From Halobaculum roseum (GTDB taxonomy: Archaea > Halobacteriota > Halobacteria > Halobacteriales > Haloferacaceae), in contig NZ_CP082286.1 of assembly GCF_019880245.1 (NCBI RefSeq), positions 1,568,521-1,632,520 on the forward strand: a stretch of DNA of 64,000 nucleotides, read 5' to 3'. Below the pieces are notes generated by a model that did not search any database, was not told the origin of the DNA, and saw only the letters and a program-made list of their open reading frames with translations. Made by a program: the position numbers and the translations under genes. Shown piece after piece: positions 28,043 to 35,836 of the stretch. The stretch's first letter is position 1, and each line of letters starts with the position of its first letter.

Positions 28043-28254
28043 GGCGGAGCGGTTCTGGTGCCGCTCCGCCCACGAGCGCGCCGTTCACGAGACCGGCGGT
28101 CTCGTGAGCGCACAAATCGCAGAGCGATTTGTGAACGCCGGTTCCCGTGGTCCTCGGCCTCACGGCCTCGGACCACGCTTTCGTTCCTCTGCGGCTCGGC
28201 CCCAAGACCTCGCCGCACACGGCCGTGGCCTCGAACCTTCGGTTCTCGGCCACG
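28043..28254. repeat. Cluster of five hairpin-forming inverted repeats
   Basis: The intergenic stretch between the membrane protein and eS6 holds five hairpins in ~210 bases: 28043-28052 with 28061-28070 (10/10 pairs); 28085-28095 with 28097-28107 (11/11); 28111-28120 with 28124-28133 (10/10, 3-base loop); 28146-28153 with 28170-28177 (8/8); and 28224-28230 with 28248-28254 (7/7, plus an inner GAACC/GGTTC stem). CGTTCAC (28082-28088) and GTGAACG (28131-28137) form an outer stem around two of them. Perfect arms across several different sequences suggest selection for secondary structure or remnants of small mobile repeats. Function unknown. Confidence 0.75.
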
Positions 28255-28296
28255 CTTTCGACGGTCTTTTCTCTCACCGCCGAGCATGACCCCGTA

Positions 28297-28836
28297 ATGG
28301 CTGAATTCAAGATCGTCGTGGGCGACGACGCCGGCGACACGCGGCAGTTCGACGTGGACGGACAGGACGCGAACCGATTCCTCGGCCGGGAACTCGGCGA
28401 CGAGGTCGACGGCGCGGCCGTCGGCATCGACGGCGTCGACCTGACGCTGACCGGCGGCTCCGACAAGGCCGGCCGCCCGATGCGCGAGGACGTGCCCGGC
28501 GGCGAGCTGAAGGAACTCCTGCTCGAGGGCGGCGTCGGCTACAAGCCCTCGCGCGACGGCGAGCGCAAGCGCGTCACCGTCCGCGGCCGCCAGGTCTCCG
28601 AGGAGACCGTCCAGATCAACGCCCGCGTCGAGGGCTCCATCGCCCAGGCGCTCGGCGAGGAGGAGGCCGACGACGAGGAGGCCGAAACCGAGGAAGCTGA
28701 GACCGAGGACGCCGACGCCGACGCGGACGACGAAGCCGACGCGGACGACGAAGCCGACGCGGACGACGAAGCCGACGCGGACGACGAAGCCGACGAAACC
28801 GACGCCGACGCAGACGACGAAGACGACGAGGAGTAA
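28297..28836 (+). CDS. rps6e: 30S ribosomal protein eS6
   Basis: A 179-residue protein whose first ~125 residues match archaeal eS6 ([64 protein letters not shown]). It is a small-subunit ribosomal protein. The C-terminal ~45 residues are an acidic tail made largely of DADDEA hexapeptide repeats encoded by four exact copies of an 18-base unit. Typical haloarchaeal eS6 proteins stop near 130 residues with a short acidic end, so this tail is extended. The in-frame GTG and ATG upstream lie inside the hairpin cluster and are discounted. Confidence 0.92.
   Translation: MAEFKIVVGDDAGDTRQFDVDGQDANRFLGRELGDEVDGAAVGIDGVDLTLTGGSDKAGRPMREDVPGGELKELLLEGGVGYKPSRDGERKRVTVRGRQVSEETVQINARVEGSIAQALGEEEADDEEAETEEAETEDADADADDEADADDEADADDEADADDEADETDADADDEDDEE
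28720..28791. repeat. Four perfect 18-base tandem repeats within eS6
   Basis: The unit GACGCGGACGACGAAGCC occurs four times in a row without mismatch (28720-28737, 28738-28755, 28756-28773, 28774-28791). The length, a multiple of three, keeps frame and adds DADDEA repeats to the acidic tail of eS6. Identity between copies points to recent slippage, and copy number may vary between strains. Confidence 0.9.
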
Positions 28837-28860
28837 CGCGGACATCCCCTTCTACCGCCC

Positions 28861-29307
28861 ATGAGCGACAGACTCGCCAGCGACGCCGCCGAGGTCACCA
28901 GTCACCGCGCCCGCCTCGCGCGCTCGGGCGGCACACGCCTCCCCTGCCTGCGGATCCCCGAGGAGACCGCCCTCTCGGCCGGCGAGGAGATCCGGCTCGT
29001 CCTCGACGGCGACCAGCGCCACGCGACGGTGACGAGCGACGCCAAGGGCCTGCTCGTGCGCGGCGCCTACGACGACCGCAAGCGCATGCGAGAGGCCGGC
29101 ACCGCCGGCGGCGACGCCGAGAACCGCCTCGTGGAGTGGGCTCGCGAGCACGACCGCGAGCCCGGCGACGCGGTCGAGTTGGACGAGGTCGACCCCGGCT
29201 ACGTCTACGGCCTGCGCGTCCCCGGCGAGCGCGCCGTCTACACCGTGACGAAGCGCCCCGACACGGGGTTGCAGGACATCGCCGACTCGCTGTGCGACGA
29301 CAACTGA
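28861..29307 (+). CDS. Conserved haloarchaeal protein, unknown function (148 aa)
   Basis: A 148-residue soluble protein lying 24 bases after eS6 and probably co-transcribed with it. The N-terminal half resembles a small beta barrel (RLPCLRIPEETALSAGEEIRLVLDGDQRHATV), followed by a helical charged segment (DDRKRMREAG ... NRLVEWAREHDREPGDAVELDEV) and a C-terminal YTVTKRPDTGLQDIADSL. It may belong to one of the haloarchaea-only DUF families, but I cannot name it with confidence. The link to eS6 hints at a translation-related role (inference only). Confidence 0.7.
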   Translation: MSDRLASDAAEVTSHRARLARSGGTRLPCLRIPEETALSAGEEIRLVLDGDQRHATVTSDAKGLLVRGAYDDRKRMREAGTAGGDAENRLVEWAREHDREPGDAVELDEVDPGYVYGLRVPGERAVYTVTKRPDTGLQDIADSLCDDN

Positions 29308-29376
29308 GCCGAGCGGGAGGACGGTCGGCGACCCGCGACGGACGACCTTATACGACTCGCGCGCCGATTCCGGGGT

Positions 29377-29883
29377 ATGACCGACGACGCCGCCGACGAC
29401 GCCGAGGCGGGCATCGACGCCGACGACGGGAAGCTCGCGGAGTTCCTCGCGGGCGAACGCCTCGACGACGTCGCCATCTACCTGACGCACGACCACCTCG
29501 ACGAGCAGGGGAAGATAGCCAACATGGGTCAGGCCGTCGACGAGGGTGTCGTCCTCGTCGTCCCCGGCGACGACGGCCGCAAGGCGTTCGCCGCCGGCAC
29601 CGGCATGGACCCGATGCAGTTCTCGAAGGGCGCGATGGCCCGCGACGGCGTCATCTACCCCGACCTGGGCGGCGGCGAGTGCCCCGACGCGGCCGAGGAG
29701 CCAGAGGCGGACCACCGCGCGGAGTTCGTCTTCGCGTTCGCCGAGGAACGAAACGAGGAGGTCGGCGGCCTGTACGCCGAGGGCGACGTGATGCACGCGT
29801 ACGCCCACTGCGCCTGTGGCACCGACTACTCGCACAAGTGGCTCATGGGCGAGTACAGCGAGGAGCCGGCCGTCGAGGAATAG
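29377..29883 (+). CDS. Conserved haloarchaeal protein, probably DUF5807 family
   Basis: A 168-residue acidic soluble protein. The core begins at about residue 20 (LAEFLAGERLDDVAIYLTHDHLDE) and the C-terminal region is distinctive: FAFAEERNEEVGGLYAEGDVMHAYAHCACGTDYSHKW, with two cysteines and two histidines that could bind a metal. I associate this pattern with DUF5807, a halobacterial family without known function; the name is from memory. A CTTATAC box at 29346-29352 fits leaderless transcription from the ATG. Confidence 0.7.
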   Translation: MTDDAADDAEAGIDADDGKLAEFLAGERLDDVAIYLTHDHLDEQGKIANMGQAVDEGVVLVVPGDDGRKAFAAGTGMDPMQFSKGAMARDGVIYPDLGGGECPDAAEEPEADHRAEFVFAFAEERNEEVGGLYAEGDVMHAYAHCACGTDYSHKWLMGEYSEEPAVEE

Positions 29884-29941
29884 ATCAGGTCGCCGGAGGA
29901 GTCGGCTTCGAGGAGGGGAGCGTCGCAGCGCGCCGTCGATA

Positions 29942-30097
29942 CCCGTCGCTCACGAGTGTAGAGCGACGGGGTAGGTCAGTCGACGGTACCCGCGGCGGGG
30001 TGACCCACCTGGGTGAAAGGTGCCGCCTGACCGTGCCGTCCTCCTATCGGAGCGGCCGCGCGTACAAAGGGGCTCCGGTCGAGCGGCCGGGAACGAA
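29942..30097. other. Convergent intergenic region with strong hairpins
   Basis: This region separates two converging genes. It contains a perfect 10-base-pair hairpin, CCCGTCGCTC (29942-29951) with GAGCGACGGG (29961-29970), then a nested structure GGTCAG/CTGACC enclosing GCGGC/GCCGC and CCCACCTGGG (about 29973-30034), then GGAGC/GCTCC around 30050-30076. No poly-T tract follows, so they are not classic archaeal terminators. They could be bidirectional termination or processing structures, or a small RNA. Confidence 0.5.
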
Positions 30098-30118
30098 CGC
30101 CGCGGCCTGCTCTTTCAG

Positions 30119-31330
30119 TTACTCCGCGTCCGTGTCCGCCGCTTCCTTCTCCTCCTCGGCGAGCGACTCGAACGCCCGGAGGATGACGCGCTTGGCGGTG
30201 GCGCCCTCGGTGGTCCAGTGGTGGCCGTAGTCGAGCATGTCGTCGTAGATGTCGGGCATGCAGCCGGCGGCCTTCGGGTGGCCGCCGCCGTTCACCTGCC
30301 CGGCCACCTCGTGACAGCGTTCGAAGTCGTCGGAGCCGCGGATCGACGCCGAGCCGGAGGGCTTGACGATCACCGCGGCGTCCATCCCCTGCTCGCGCAG
30401 GGCGTCGGCGACCTCGTTTTGCGAGCACCGGCCGTAGGTGACGCCGACCGACCACTCGCCGACCTCGTGTTCGACGGCGCGGTCGACCGCCTTCTCGATG
30501 AGCAGCCCCTTCTCGACGCGGCGCTGTTCGACGTACTCCACGACGACCGGCGGCAGGTCGACGCCGTAGGCGCCGACGACCGCGGCGTACTCCTCGCCGC
30601 CGGTCCAGTAGGCGAAGTCGGCGAGGTCGTCGGAGCGCTCGTCCTCCTTCAGCCAGAGGTCGTGGTCGCGGGTGACCGCCGCCAGCTCCGTGAAACGCTC
30701 GTCGAAGTCGTACTCCAGCGAGCGCAGCGTCACGTCCGTCGAGCACTCCTCGTCGCTCTCGCCGACGACCAGATCGATGCCCAGCTCGCGGACCGACGCC
30801 GCCAGCTCCTCGTCCCACTGGTGGTGGTCGAACCAGCGGACGGAGTCGGCGCGGCGGACGACCGCCCGGAGGTCCTCGGCGATGTACTCGAAGGCGTCGG
30901 GGCAGATATCGCAGACGAACACGTCAGTTCCCTCCTCCAGATACTCGGCGGCGTATTCGAGGTCCTCCTCGAAGGAGTGCGGGCCGGAGGGCAGCAGTGC
31001 GACCGGCGACTCGGCGCGGTCGTCCACCTCGTCGTCGGCCTCCTCGCCGTATTCCTCCTCGTAGGTGCCGTCGAGCTTCGCGCGGCGGCGCTCCTCGAAC
31101 GGCGTCGGGTCGAGGGCGGCGTCGTACACCTCGCGGATCAGCGCGACGCAGCCGAGCCCGTCGGCGTCGGAGTCGGTGATCACGACCGCCTCGGCGCCCT
31201 CGACCGCCTCCTTCGCGCGCTCCTCGGCTCGGTCCTCGTCCAGCGAGTCGGGGTAGAAGAAGCCCGTCCCGGGGAGTCGCGACTTGCGGTCCAGCGGGAG
31301 GGTGTCGCTTTCGATGAGTTCGTCGTCCAT
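30119..31330 (-). CDS. DHH/RecJ-like phosphoesterase
   Basis: A 403-residue protein of the DHH superfamily. Motifs in order are VITDSDADGLGCVAL (motif I), FVCDICPD (motif II), WFDHHQWDE (DHH motif III), a later DHDLW aspartate, and the C-terminal DHHA1 substrate loop NGGGHPKAAGC. The family includes archaeal RecJ/GAN nucleases and oligoribonucleases, all manganese dependent. An acidic insert at about 85-110 (EEEYGEEADDEVDD) is a halophilic feature. It resembles haloarchaeal RecJ-like proteins, but nuclease versus nanoRNase activity cannot be told apart here. The ATG at 31330 is preceded by a TTTTGCC box; the longer frame runs through a repeat region and is rejected. Confidence 0.88.
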   Translation of the reverse strand: MDDELIESDTLPLDRKSRLPGTGFFYPDSLDEDRAEERAKEAVEGAEAVVITDSDADGLGCVALIREVYDAALDPTPFEERRRAKLDGTYEEEYGEEADDEVDDRAESPVALLPSGPHSFEEDLEYAAEYLEEGTDVFVCDICPDAFEYIAEDLRAVVRRADSVRWFDHHQWDEELAASVRELGIDLVVGESDEECSTDVTLRSLEYDFDERFTELAAVTRDHDLWLKEDERSDDLADFAYWTGGEEYAAVVGAYGVDLPPVVVEYVEQRRVEKGLLIEKAVDRAVEHEVGEWSVGVTYGRCSQNEVADALREQGMDAAVIVKPSGSASIRGSDDFERCHEVAGQVNGGGHPKAAGCMPDIYDDMLDYGHHWTTEGATAKRVILRAFESLAEEEKEAADTDAE

Positions 31331-31368
31331 ATCCGGGGGTCGCGACGCGGGGGCAAAACAGCGGTGGT

Positions 31369-31558
31369 GTGCGTGGCCGAACGCAGTGAGGCCACGAGAA
31401 CGCGAACGGTGAGTGACGCGAGCCGTGAGCGGGGTGCGCGGGCGAGCGACGCGAGCCCGCGATGGCGAGCGGGGAGGGACGACCCGCGAGCAGTGCGTGG
31501 CCGAACGCAGTGAGGCCACGAGAACGCGAACGGCGAGGGAAGCGAGCCGTGAGCGGGG
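31369..31558. repeat. Pair of 66-base near-identical direct repeats in intergenic DNA
   Basis: Copies at 31369-31434 and 31493-31558 match at 63 of 66 positions and are offset by exactly 124 bases. Each includes an inner hairpin, CGTGGCC and GGCCACG seven bases long around GAACGCAGTGA. The spacer contains related words (GCGAGCGACGCGAGCCCGCG). The same vocabulary (GAACGSAGTGAG) reappears at 28012 and, reversed, at 52801-52910. Reading frames here are by-products of the repeat. It is not an IS: no transposase and no target duplication seen. Confidence 0.8.
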
Positions 31559-31605
31559 AGTCTACGAACCGGTGCCGGGTCGCGGGTGGCGGGGGCCGCC
31601 GCGCG

Positions 31606-32073
31606 TCAGACCGGCGCGCCGCCGTAGCCGCCGTCGCCGTTCTCGCCGGCCAGCTGTCGGACCGTGAGCACCGGGACGGGGCAAGTTCGGACGACGCGCT
31701 CGGCGACCGAGCCGATGAGGAAGCGGTTCTCGCCGTGGCGCCCGCGGGTTCCGGTGGCGACCAGGTCGGCGTCGATCTCGCGGGCGTAGTCGGCGATCTC
31801 GTTGGCGGGGCGTCCCTCGCGGACGACGGCGGTCACGTCGCGGTCGGCGCGCTTTTGCACGTCGACGATGGCCTCGCCGCCCCGTTCCTGGAGGGCGTTG
31901 CGCATCTGCTCGCGCACCGCCTCCGGCGAGGAGTCGACCTCGCCGCTGTCGACGACGTACAGCGCGTGGACCGCGGCGTCGAACCGCTCGGCCAGATCGA
32001 GCGCGACCGCGACGGCGCGCGAGACGCTGTCGGAGCCGTCGGTGGCGACGACGATGGTGTCGAACCCGGGCAT
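31606..32073 (-). CDS. Universal stress protein (UspA family)
   Basis: A 155-residue UspA-fold protein. It begins FDTIVVATDGSDSVSRAV, typical of the first strand and adenine-binding Asp, and ends with the nucleotide-binding pattern GTRGRHGENRFLIGSVAERVVRTCPVPVLTV, i.e. G-x2-G-x9-G-(S/T). It should therefore bind ATP. The C-terminus has a short Gly-rich tail. A GTTTTAAGC box ~30 bases before the ATG at 32073 supports this start over the longer open frame. Confidence 0.92.
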   Translation of the reverse strand: MPGFDTIVVATDGSDSVSRAVAVALDLAERFDAAVHALYVVDSGEVDSSPEAVREQMRNALQERGGEAIVDVQKRADRDVTAVVREGRPANEIADYAREIDADLVATGTRGRHGENRFLIGSVAERVVRTCPVPVLTVRQLAGENGDGGYGGAPV

Positions 32074-32309
32074 TACCCGGGCGTTCTTCGGGCGCGTGCT
32101 TAAAACTCCGCGCTCCACGGCGCCCCCGATCCGGACGGTCGAAACGGGCGTGACGGAGACGGCGGCGGCGACACCGCGATAACGGCGGCGACACCGACGC
32201 CGATCTCGTGCGCGAGCACCGACCGAGGACGGGATTCTCAACATCGGTACGCCGACGGCCACCGCTTAAGTTCCCCCGGTACCTCCGACGACAGAAGCAG
32301 ATCCCCATC

Positions 32310-35093
32310 ATGGCCGACACTCTCGACGCGATACGGGTGCTCCACGTCGACGACGAGCCGGACTTCGCCGAGCTGGTCGCGACGTTCCTAGAGCGCGAAC
32401 ACGACCGGATCGAGGTCCGTGGCGCGAGCGACGCCGAGGCGGGGCTGAACGTGCTGGCCGACCAGGACGTGGACTGCATCGTGTCCGACCACGACATGCC
32501 GGGCAAGGACGGGATCGAGTTCCTCCGGGCGGTCCGCGAGGAGTATCCGGATCTCCCGTTCCTGTTGTTCACCGGGAAGGGGAGCGAGGAGGTCGCGAGC
32601 GACGCGATCTCCGCGGGGGTGACCGACTACATCCAGAAGGGCGGCGGCACCGACCAGTACGCGCTGCTGGCCAACCGGATCGTGAACGCCGTCGAGGCGG
32701 TCCAATCGCGCCGGATGTTGACCGAGCGAACGCGACGCCTGGAGACGCTCATCGGCAACCTCCCGGGGGTCGTCTACCGCTGCCGCAACGAGCCGAGTTG
32801 GCCGATGGAGACCGTCGACGGGGAAGCCGAGGAACTGACGGGGTACACCGCGGCGGAGCTGGAGTCGAATCGCGTCGACTGGGGGAACGAGGTCATCCAT
32901 CCCGACGACCGCGATGCCATGTGGGACGCCGTCCAGGATGGGATCGCCGCGGACGGCGCGTTCGAGGTCACCTATCGGATCCTGACGCGCGACGGGGAGA
33001 CGAAGTGGATGTGGGAGCGGGGTCGCGGCGTGTACGCGGACGACGGAAGTCTGGAGGCGCTGGAGGGGTTCATCACCGATGTCACCGAGCGAAAGGTGCG
33101 CGAGGACCGTCTGGAACAGACGACCGCCCGCCTGGAGGCGCTGTTCGAGGAGTCGCCGGACATGATCGACATCCACGACGCCGAGGGGAACGTCCTCGAC
33201 GCGAACCCCCAGTTCTTCGCGGAGACGGGCTACACGGAGGAGGAGGTCACCTCGATGAAGGTGTGGGAGATCGACCGGACGCTCGATCCCGCCACCGCCC
33301 GCGAGATCTGGGAGGACATGGCGGTCGGCGACCGGCGGGAAATGGAGGGGGAGTACACCCGGAGCGACGGCTCGACGTTCCCCGTCACCATCCACATCAG
33401 GCGGCTCGATCTCGCCGGGTCCGACCGGTACCTCGTGAGCAGTCGCGACGTGTCCGAACGCAGACGGCGCGAGCGAAAGCTCGAACGGCTCCGCGAGCGC
33501 TCGCGGGCGCTCAACTACACCCGGACGGTCGAGGAGACGGCACAGCTGGCGACGGACGCCGCCGCCGAGATCATCGGGGCCGAGCTGAGCTCCGTCCACC
33601 TCCTGAACGACGCGGGCGACCGACTGGAGCCGGTTTCGGTCGCCGACTCCGTCGAGGAGGTGTTCGGCGATCCCCCGTCGTACGATCGATCCGCACCTCA
33701 GGGGACCCGGTCACACTTCGCGTGGGAGGCGTTTCGGGCCGGCGAGCCGACGCACGTCCGTTCGGTGTCCGACCACGACCGGGTGACCGAGGAGACGCCC
33801 GCGGAGAGCGTCCTGTTCCACCCGGTCGAGGATCACGGCCTGTTCATCATGTCCTCGACGAACGCCGACGCGTTCACCGAGACCGACGTCCTCCTCGTCG
33901 AGATCCTCGCGAACTACCTCGAGGCGGCCTTCGACCGCGTGACCCGCGAGGAGACGCTCAGGGAGCGCCAGAACCGGCTCGAACTGCTGCACGACGCGAC
34001 GCAGGAACTCATCCGGGCGGACTCCGAAGGGGCGATCGCCGACCGGATCGTCGAGGCGGCCGAGGAGATCCTCGGCTTCAGCGTCGTCGTGGTGCGGTTC
34101 TTCGACCCCGACACGGGCGAGTTGGTTCCGGTCGCGGAGTCCGACTCGGTCGCGGACGTGATCCCCGAGCGAAGACCGTTCACCGCCGACTCCGGCAGCC
34201 TCAACTGGGACAGCTTCGAGGCCGGCGAGGTCCGGGTGTACGACGACATCGAGGCCGGCACCGGCGCGGTCGACTCTGGGACCGGGCTCCGGAGCCTCAT
34301 GCTGCTCCCCCTGGGCTCGCACGGGACCGTCTCCGTCGGCGAGACCACGCCCGGCGCGTTCGACGCGACCGACGAGTTCCTCGCGCGGATCTTGACGACG
34401 GCGGCGGAGACGGCGCTCGACGAGCACGACCGCGAACGCCGGCTCCGCGAGAGCCGCGACGAACTCCGCCGGCAAAACGAGGGGCTCGAGGAGTTCGTCT
34501 CCGTCGTCAGCCACGACCTCCGCAACCCGCTGAACGTCGCCACCGGCCGGCTGGACCTCGCCCGCGACGACTGCGACAGCGAGCACCTCGACGCCGTCGA
34601 GCACGCGCACGACCGGATGGAGGCGCTGATCGAGGACCTCCTCGCGCTGGCGCGGGAGGACGACACGGCGACCGACCTCGCGCCGGTCGACCCCGCATCG
34701 ACGGTCCGGGAGTGCTGGGCGAACGTCGAGACGGGCGAGGCGTCGCTCGCCGTCGAGGTCGACGGGGCGATCCTGGCCGACGAACGACGACTCAGGCAAC
34801 TGTTCGAGAACCTGGTCCGCAACGCGGTCGAACACGGCGGCGACGGGGTCACCGTCACCGTCGGCGAGCTGGACGACGGGTTCTTCGTCGAGGACGACGG
34901 CGTCGGGATCCCCGCCGGCCGGCGCGAGTCGGTGTTCGAGGCGGGCTACTCGACGAGCAACGAGGGGACCGGCTTCGGGCTGCGGATCGTCAAGCAGGTG
35001 GTCGCCGCCCACGGCTGGGAGATCCGCGCGACCGAGGGACGCGACGGCGGCGCCCGGTTCGAGGTCACCGGCGTGGCGTCGGCCGACGAGTAG
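32310..35093 (+). CDS. Hybrid sensor histidine kinase: REC-PAS-PAS-GAF-GAF-HisKA-HATPase
   Basis: A 927-residue cytoplasmic signalling protein. An N-terminal receiver domain (about 8-125) has the acidic pocket VDDE and phospho-acceptor Asp60 (VSDHDMPG). Two PAS domains follow (about 145-265 and 275-390), then two GAF domains (about 395-550 and 560-700), a HisKA helix with phospho-accepting His in FVSVVSHDLRNPLN, and an ATPase domain (N-box ENLVRNAVEHGG, DDGVGIP, GTGFGLRIVKQ). No membrane helix. N-terminal receivers followed by PAS/GAF are characteristic of haloarchaeal kinases, which may sense redox state or light-derived signals. No response regulator adjoins it. An in-frame start at 32208 lacks promoter support. 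Confidence 0.93.
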   Translation: MADTLDAIRVLHVDDEPDFAELVATFLEREHDRIEVRGASDAEAGLNVLADQDVDCIVSDHDMPGKDGIEFLRAVREEYPDLPFLLFTGKGSEEVASDAISAGVTDYIQKGGGTDQYALLANRIVNAVEAVQSRRMLTERTRRLETLIGNLPGVVYRCRNEPSWPMETVDGEAEELTGYTAAELESNRVDWGNEVIHPDDRDAMWDAVQDGIAADGAFEVTYRILTRDGETKWMWERGRGVYADDGSLEALEGFITDVTERKVREDRLEQTTARLEALFEESPDMIDIHDAEGNVLDANPQFFAETGYTEEEVTSMKVWEIDRTLDPATAREIWEDMAVGDRREMEGEYTRSDGSTFPVTIHIRRLDLAGSDRYLVSSRDVSERRRRERKLERLRERSRALNYTRTVEETAQLATDAAAEIIGAELSSVHLLNDAGDRLEPVSVADSVEEVFGDPPSYDRSAPQGTRSHFAWEAFRAGEPTHVRSVSDHDRVTEETPAESVLFHPVEDHGLFIMSSTNADAFTETDVLLVEILANYLEAAFDRVTREETLRERQNRLELLHDATQELIRADSEGAIADRIVEAAEEILGFSVVVVRFFDPDTGELVPVAESDSVADVIPERRPFTADSGSLNWDSFEAGEVRVYDDIEAGTGAVDSGTGLRSLMLLPLGSHGTVSVGETTPGAFDATDEFLARILTTAAETALDEHDRERRLRESRDELRRQNEGLEEFVSVVSHDLRNPLNVATGRLDLARDDCDSEHLDAVEHAHDRMEALIEDLLALAREDDTATDLAPVDPASTVRECWANVETGEASLAVEVDGAILADERRLRQLFENLVRNAVEHGGDGVTVTVGELDDGFFVEDDGVGIPAGRRESVFEAGYSTSNEGTGFGLRIVKQVVAAHGWEIRATEGRDGGARFEVTGVASADE

Positions 35094-35207
35094 GGGCCGG
35101 TGGGTTCGCGGCGGCCTCCCTGCGGCCTCCCTGCTGCCTCCCGGCGGCCGACCGCCGAGCCACAACCACGACACCTAAGCCGTCGACCCACACAACACAC
35201 GATACTC

Positions 35208-35795
35208 GTGCCCCGGTTCGCGTACCCCTGTCCCGGCTGTCGCACCACGAACAGCCTGCACGACGCCGGCTGCGACTTCGAGGGGACCGAGTGGCACCAC
35301 GTCGAGCAGGCGTACACGGACGTGCTCACCGTCCTCGTCGACGGCCCGGTCACCGAGTCCGCCCTCCAGCACGCCGTCCACGACGAGTGGTCGGGGCTCC
35401 ACCGGGCCGCCCTCGACGTACTCCAACGCGAGGGCCGCGTCGAGGAGACCGACGCCGGCCTCGAGTTGCTCACCGCCGAGCGCTACCGGGAGGAGGTGTC
35501 CGAGCCGACGCGCGAGCCGATGGCGACCATCTACCGCGAGGGGAGCTACCCCGGCTGCCACGACAACGCGATATTCGCGCTCATCGCCTGGTACGAGATG
35601 GTCGGCCTCTCGTGGGCGGAGACGCGCCAGAACGTCATCGAGTGGCTCCACCGCTCGGGGACGTGGGACCGCGGCGGCTTCGAGGAGTCGAGCCCCGAAC
35701 AGCTCGTCGAGAGCAAGCGCCACGTGTACGAGGCCGGCTACGGCTGGAAGGAGAAGGCGCAGGCGGCAAAGCGCGTGATCGAGCGGCACGGCTGA
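35208..35795 (+). CDS. Zinc-ribbon plus winged-helix protein, unknown function
   Basis: A 195-residue protein beginning VPRFAYPCPGC with a treble-clef or ribbon-like site (CPGC, then C at residue 22 in HDAGC). A winged-helix segment follows at about residues 35-100 (VLTVLVDGPVTESALQHAVHDEW ... LDVLQREGRVEE). The C-terminal ~75 residues (GCHDNAIFALIAWYEMVGLSWAETRQNVIEWL ... HVYEAGYGWKEKAQAAKRVI) resemble the helical PriCT-like domain of replication primases, but this is only pattern similarity. The start is a GTG; no ATG gives the cysteine pair. It lies 114 bases downstream of the sensor kinase. DNA binding is likely. Confidence 0.7.
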   Translation: MPRFAYPCPGCRTTNSLHDAGCDFEGTEWHHVEQAYTDVLTVLVDGPVTESALQHAVHDEWSGLHRAALDVLQREGRVEETDAGLELLTAERYREEVSEPTREPMATIYREGSYPGCHDNAIFALIAWYEMVGLSWAETRQNVIEWLHRSGTWDRGGFEESSPEQLVESKRHVYEAGYGWKEKAQAAKRVIERHG

Positions 35796-35836
35796 GTTCG
35801 AGGAGTTCTCCGGGCCGAGCAAGCGAGGGCCGACCG

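Noticed and set aside
28104-28289. Short open frame upstream of eS6
   Set aside because: It lies inside the hairpin cluster; its coding potential is a by-product of the inverted repeats.
29976-30034. Possible tRNA or SRP RNA in the convergent gap
   Set aside because: There is no T-loop (GTTCRAATC-like) or CCA-proximal pattern, and the conserved SRP helix 8 loops are missing. Only hairpins remain.
31369-31558. Insertion sequence or MITE with terminal repeats
   Set aside because: The 66-base copies are direct, not inverted, without transposase or target-site duplication.
31369-31558. CRISPR array
   Set aside because: Only two copies, spacer of 58 bases, repeats too long and no cas genes.
32074-32309. 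Upstream extension of the sensor kinase to 32208
   Set aside because: The extra residues are basic and unlike a receiver-domain leader; the ATG at 32310 starts directly before the receiver.
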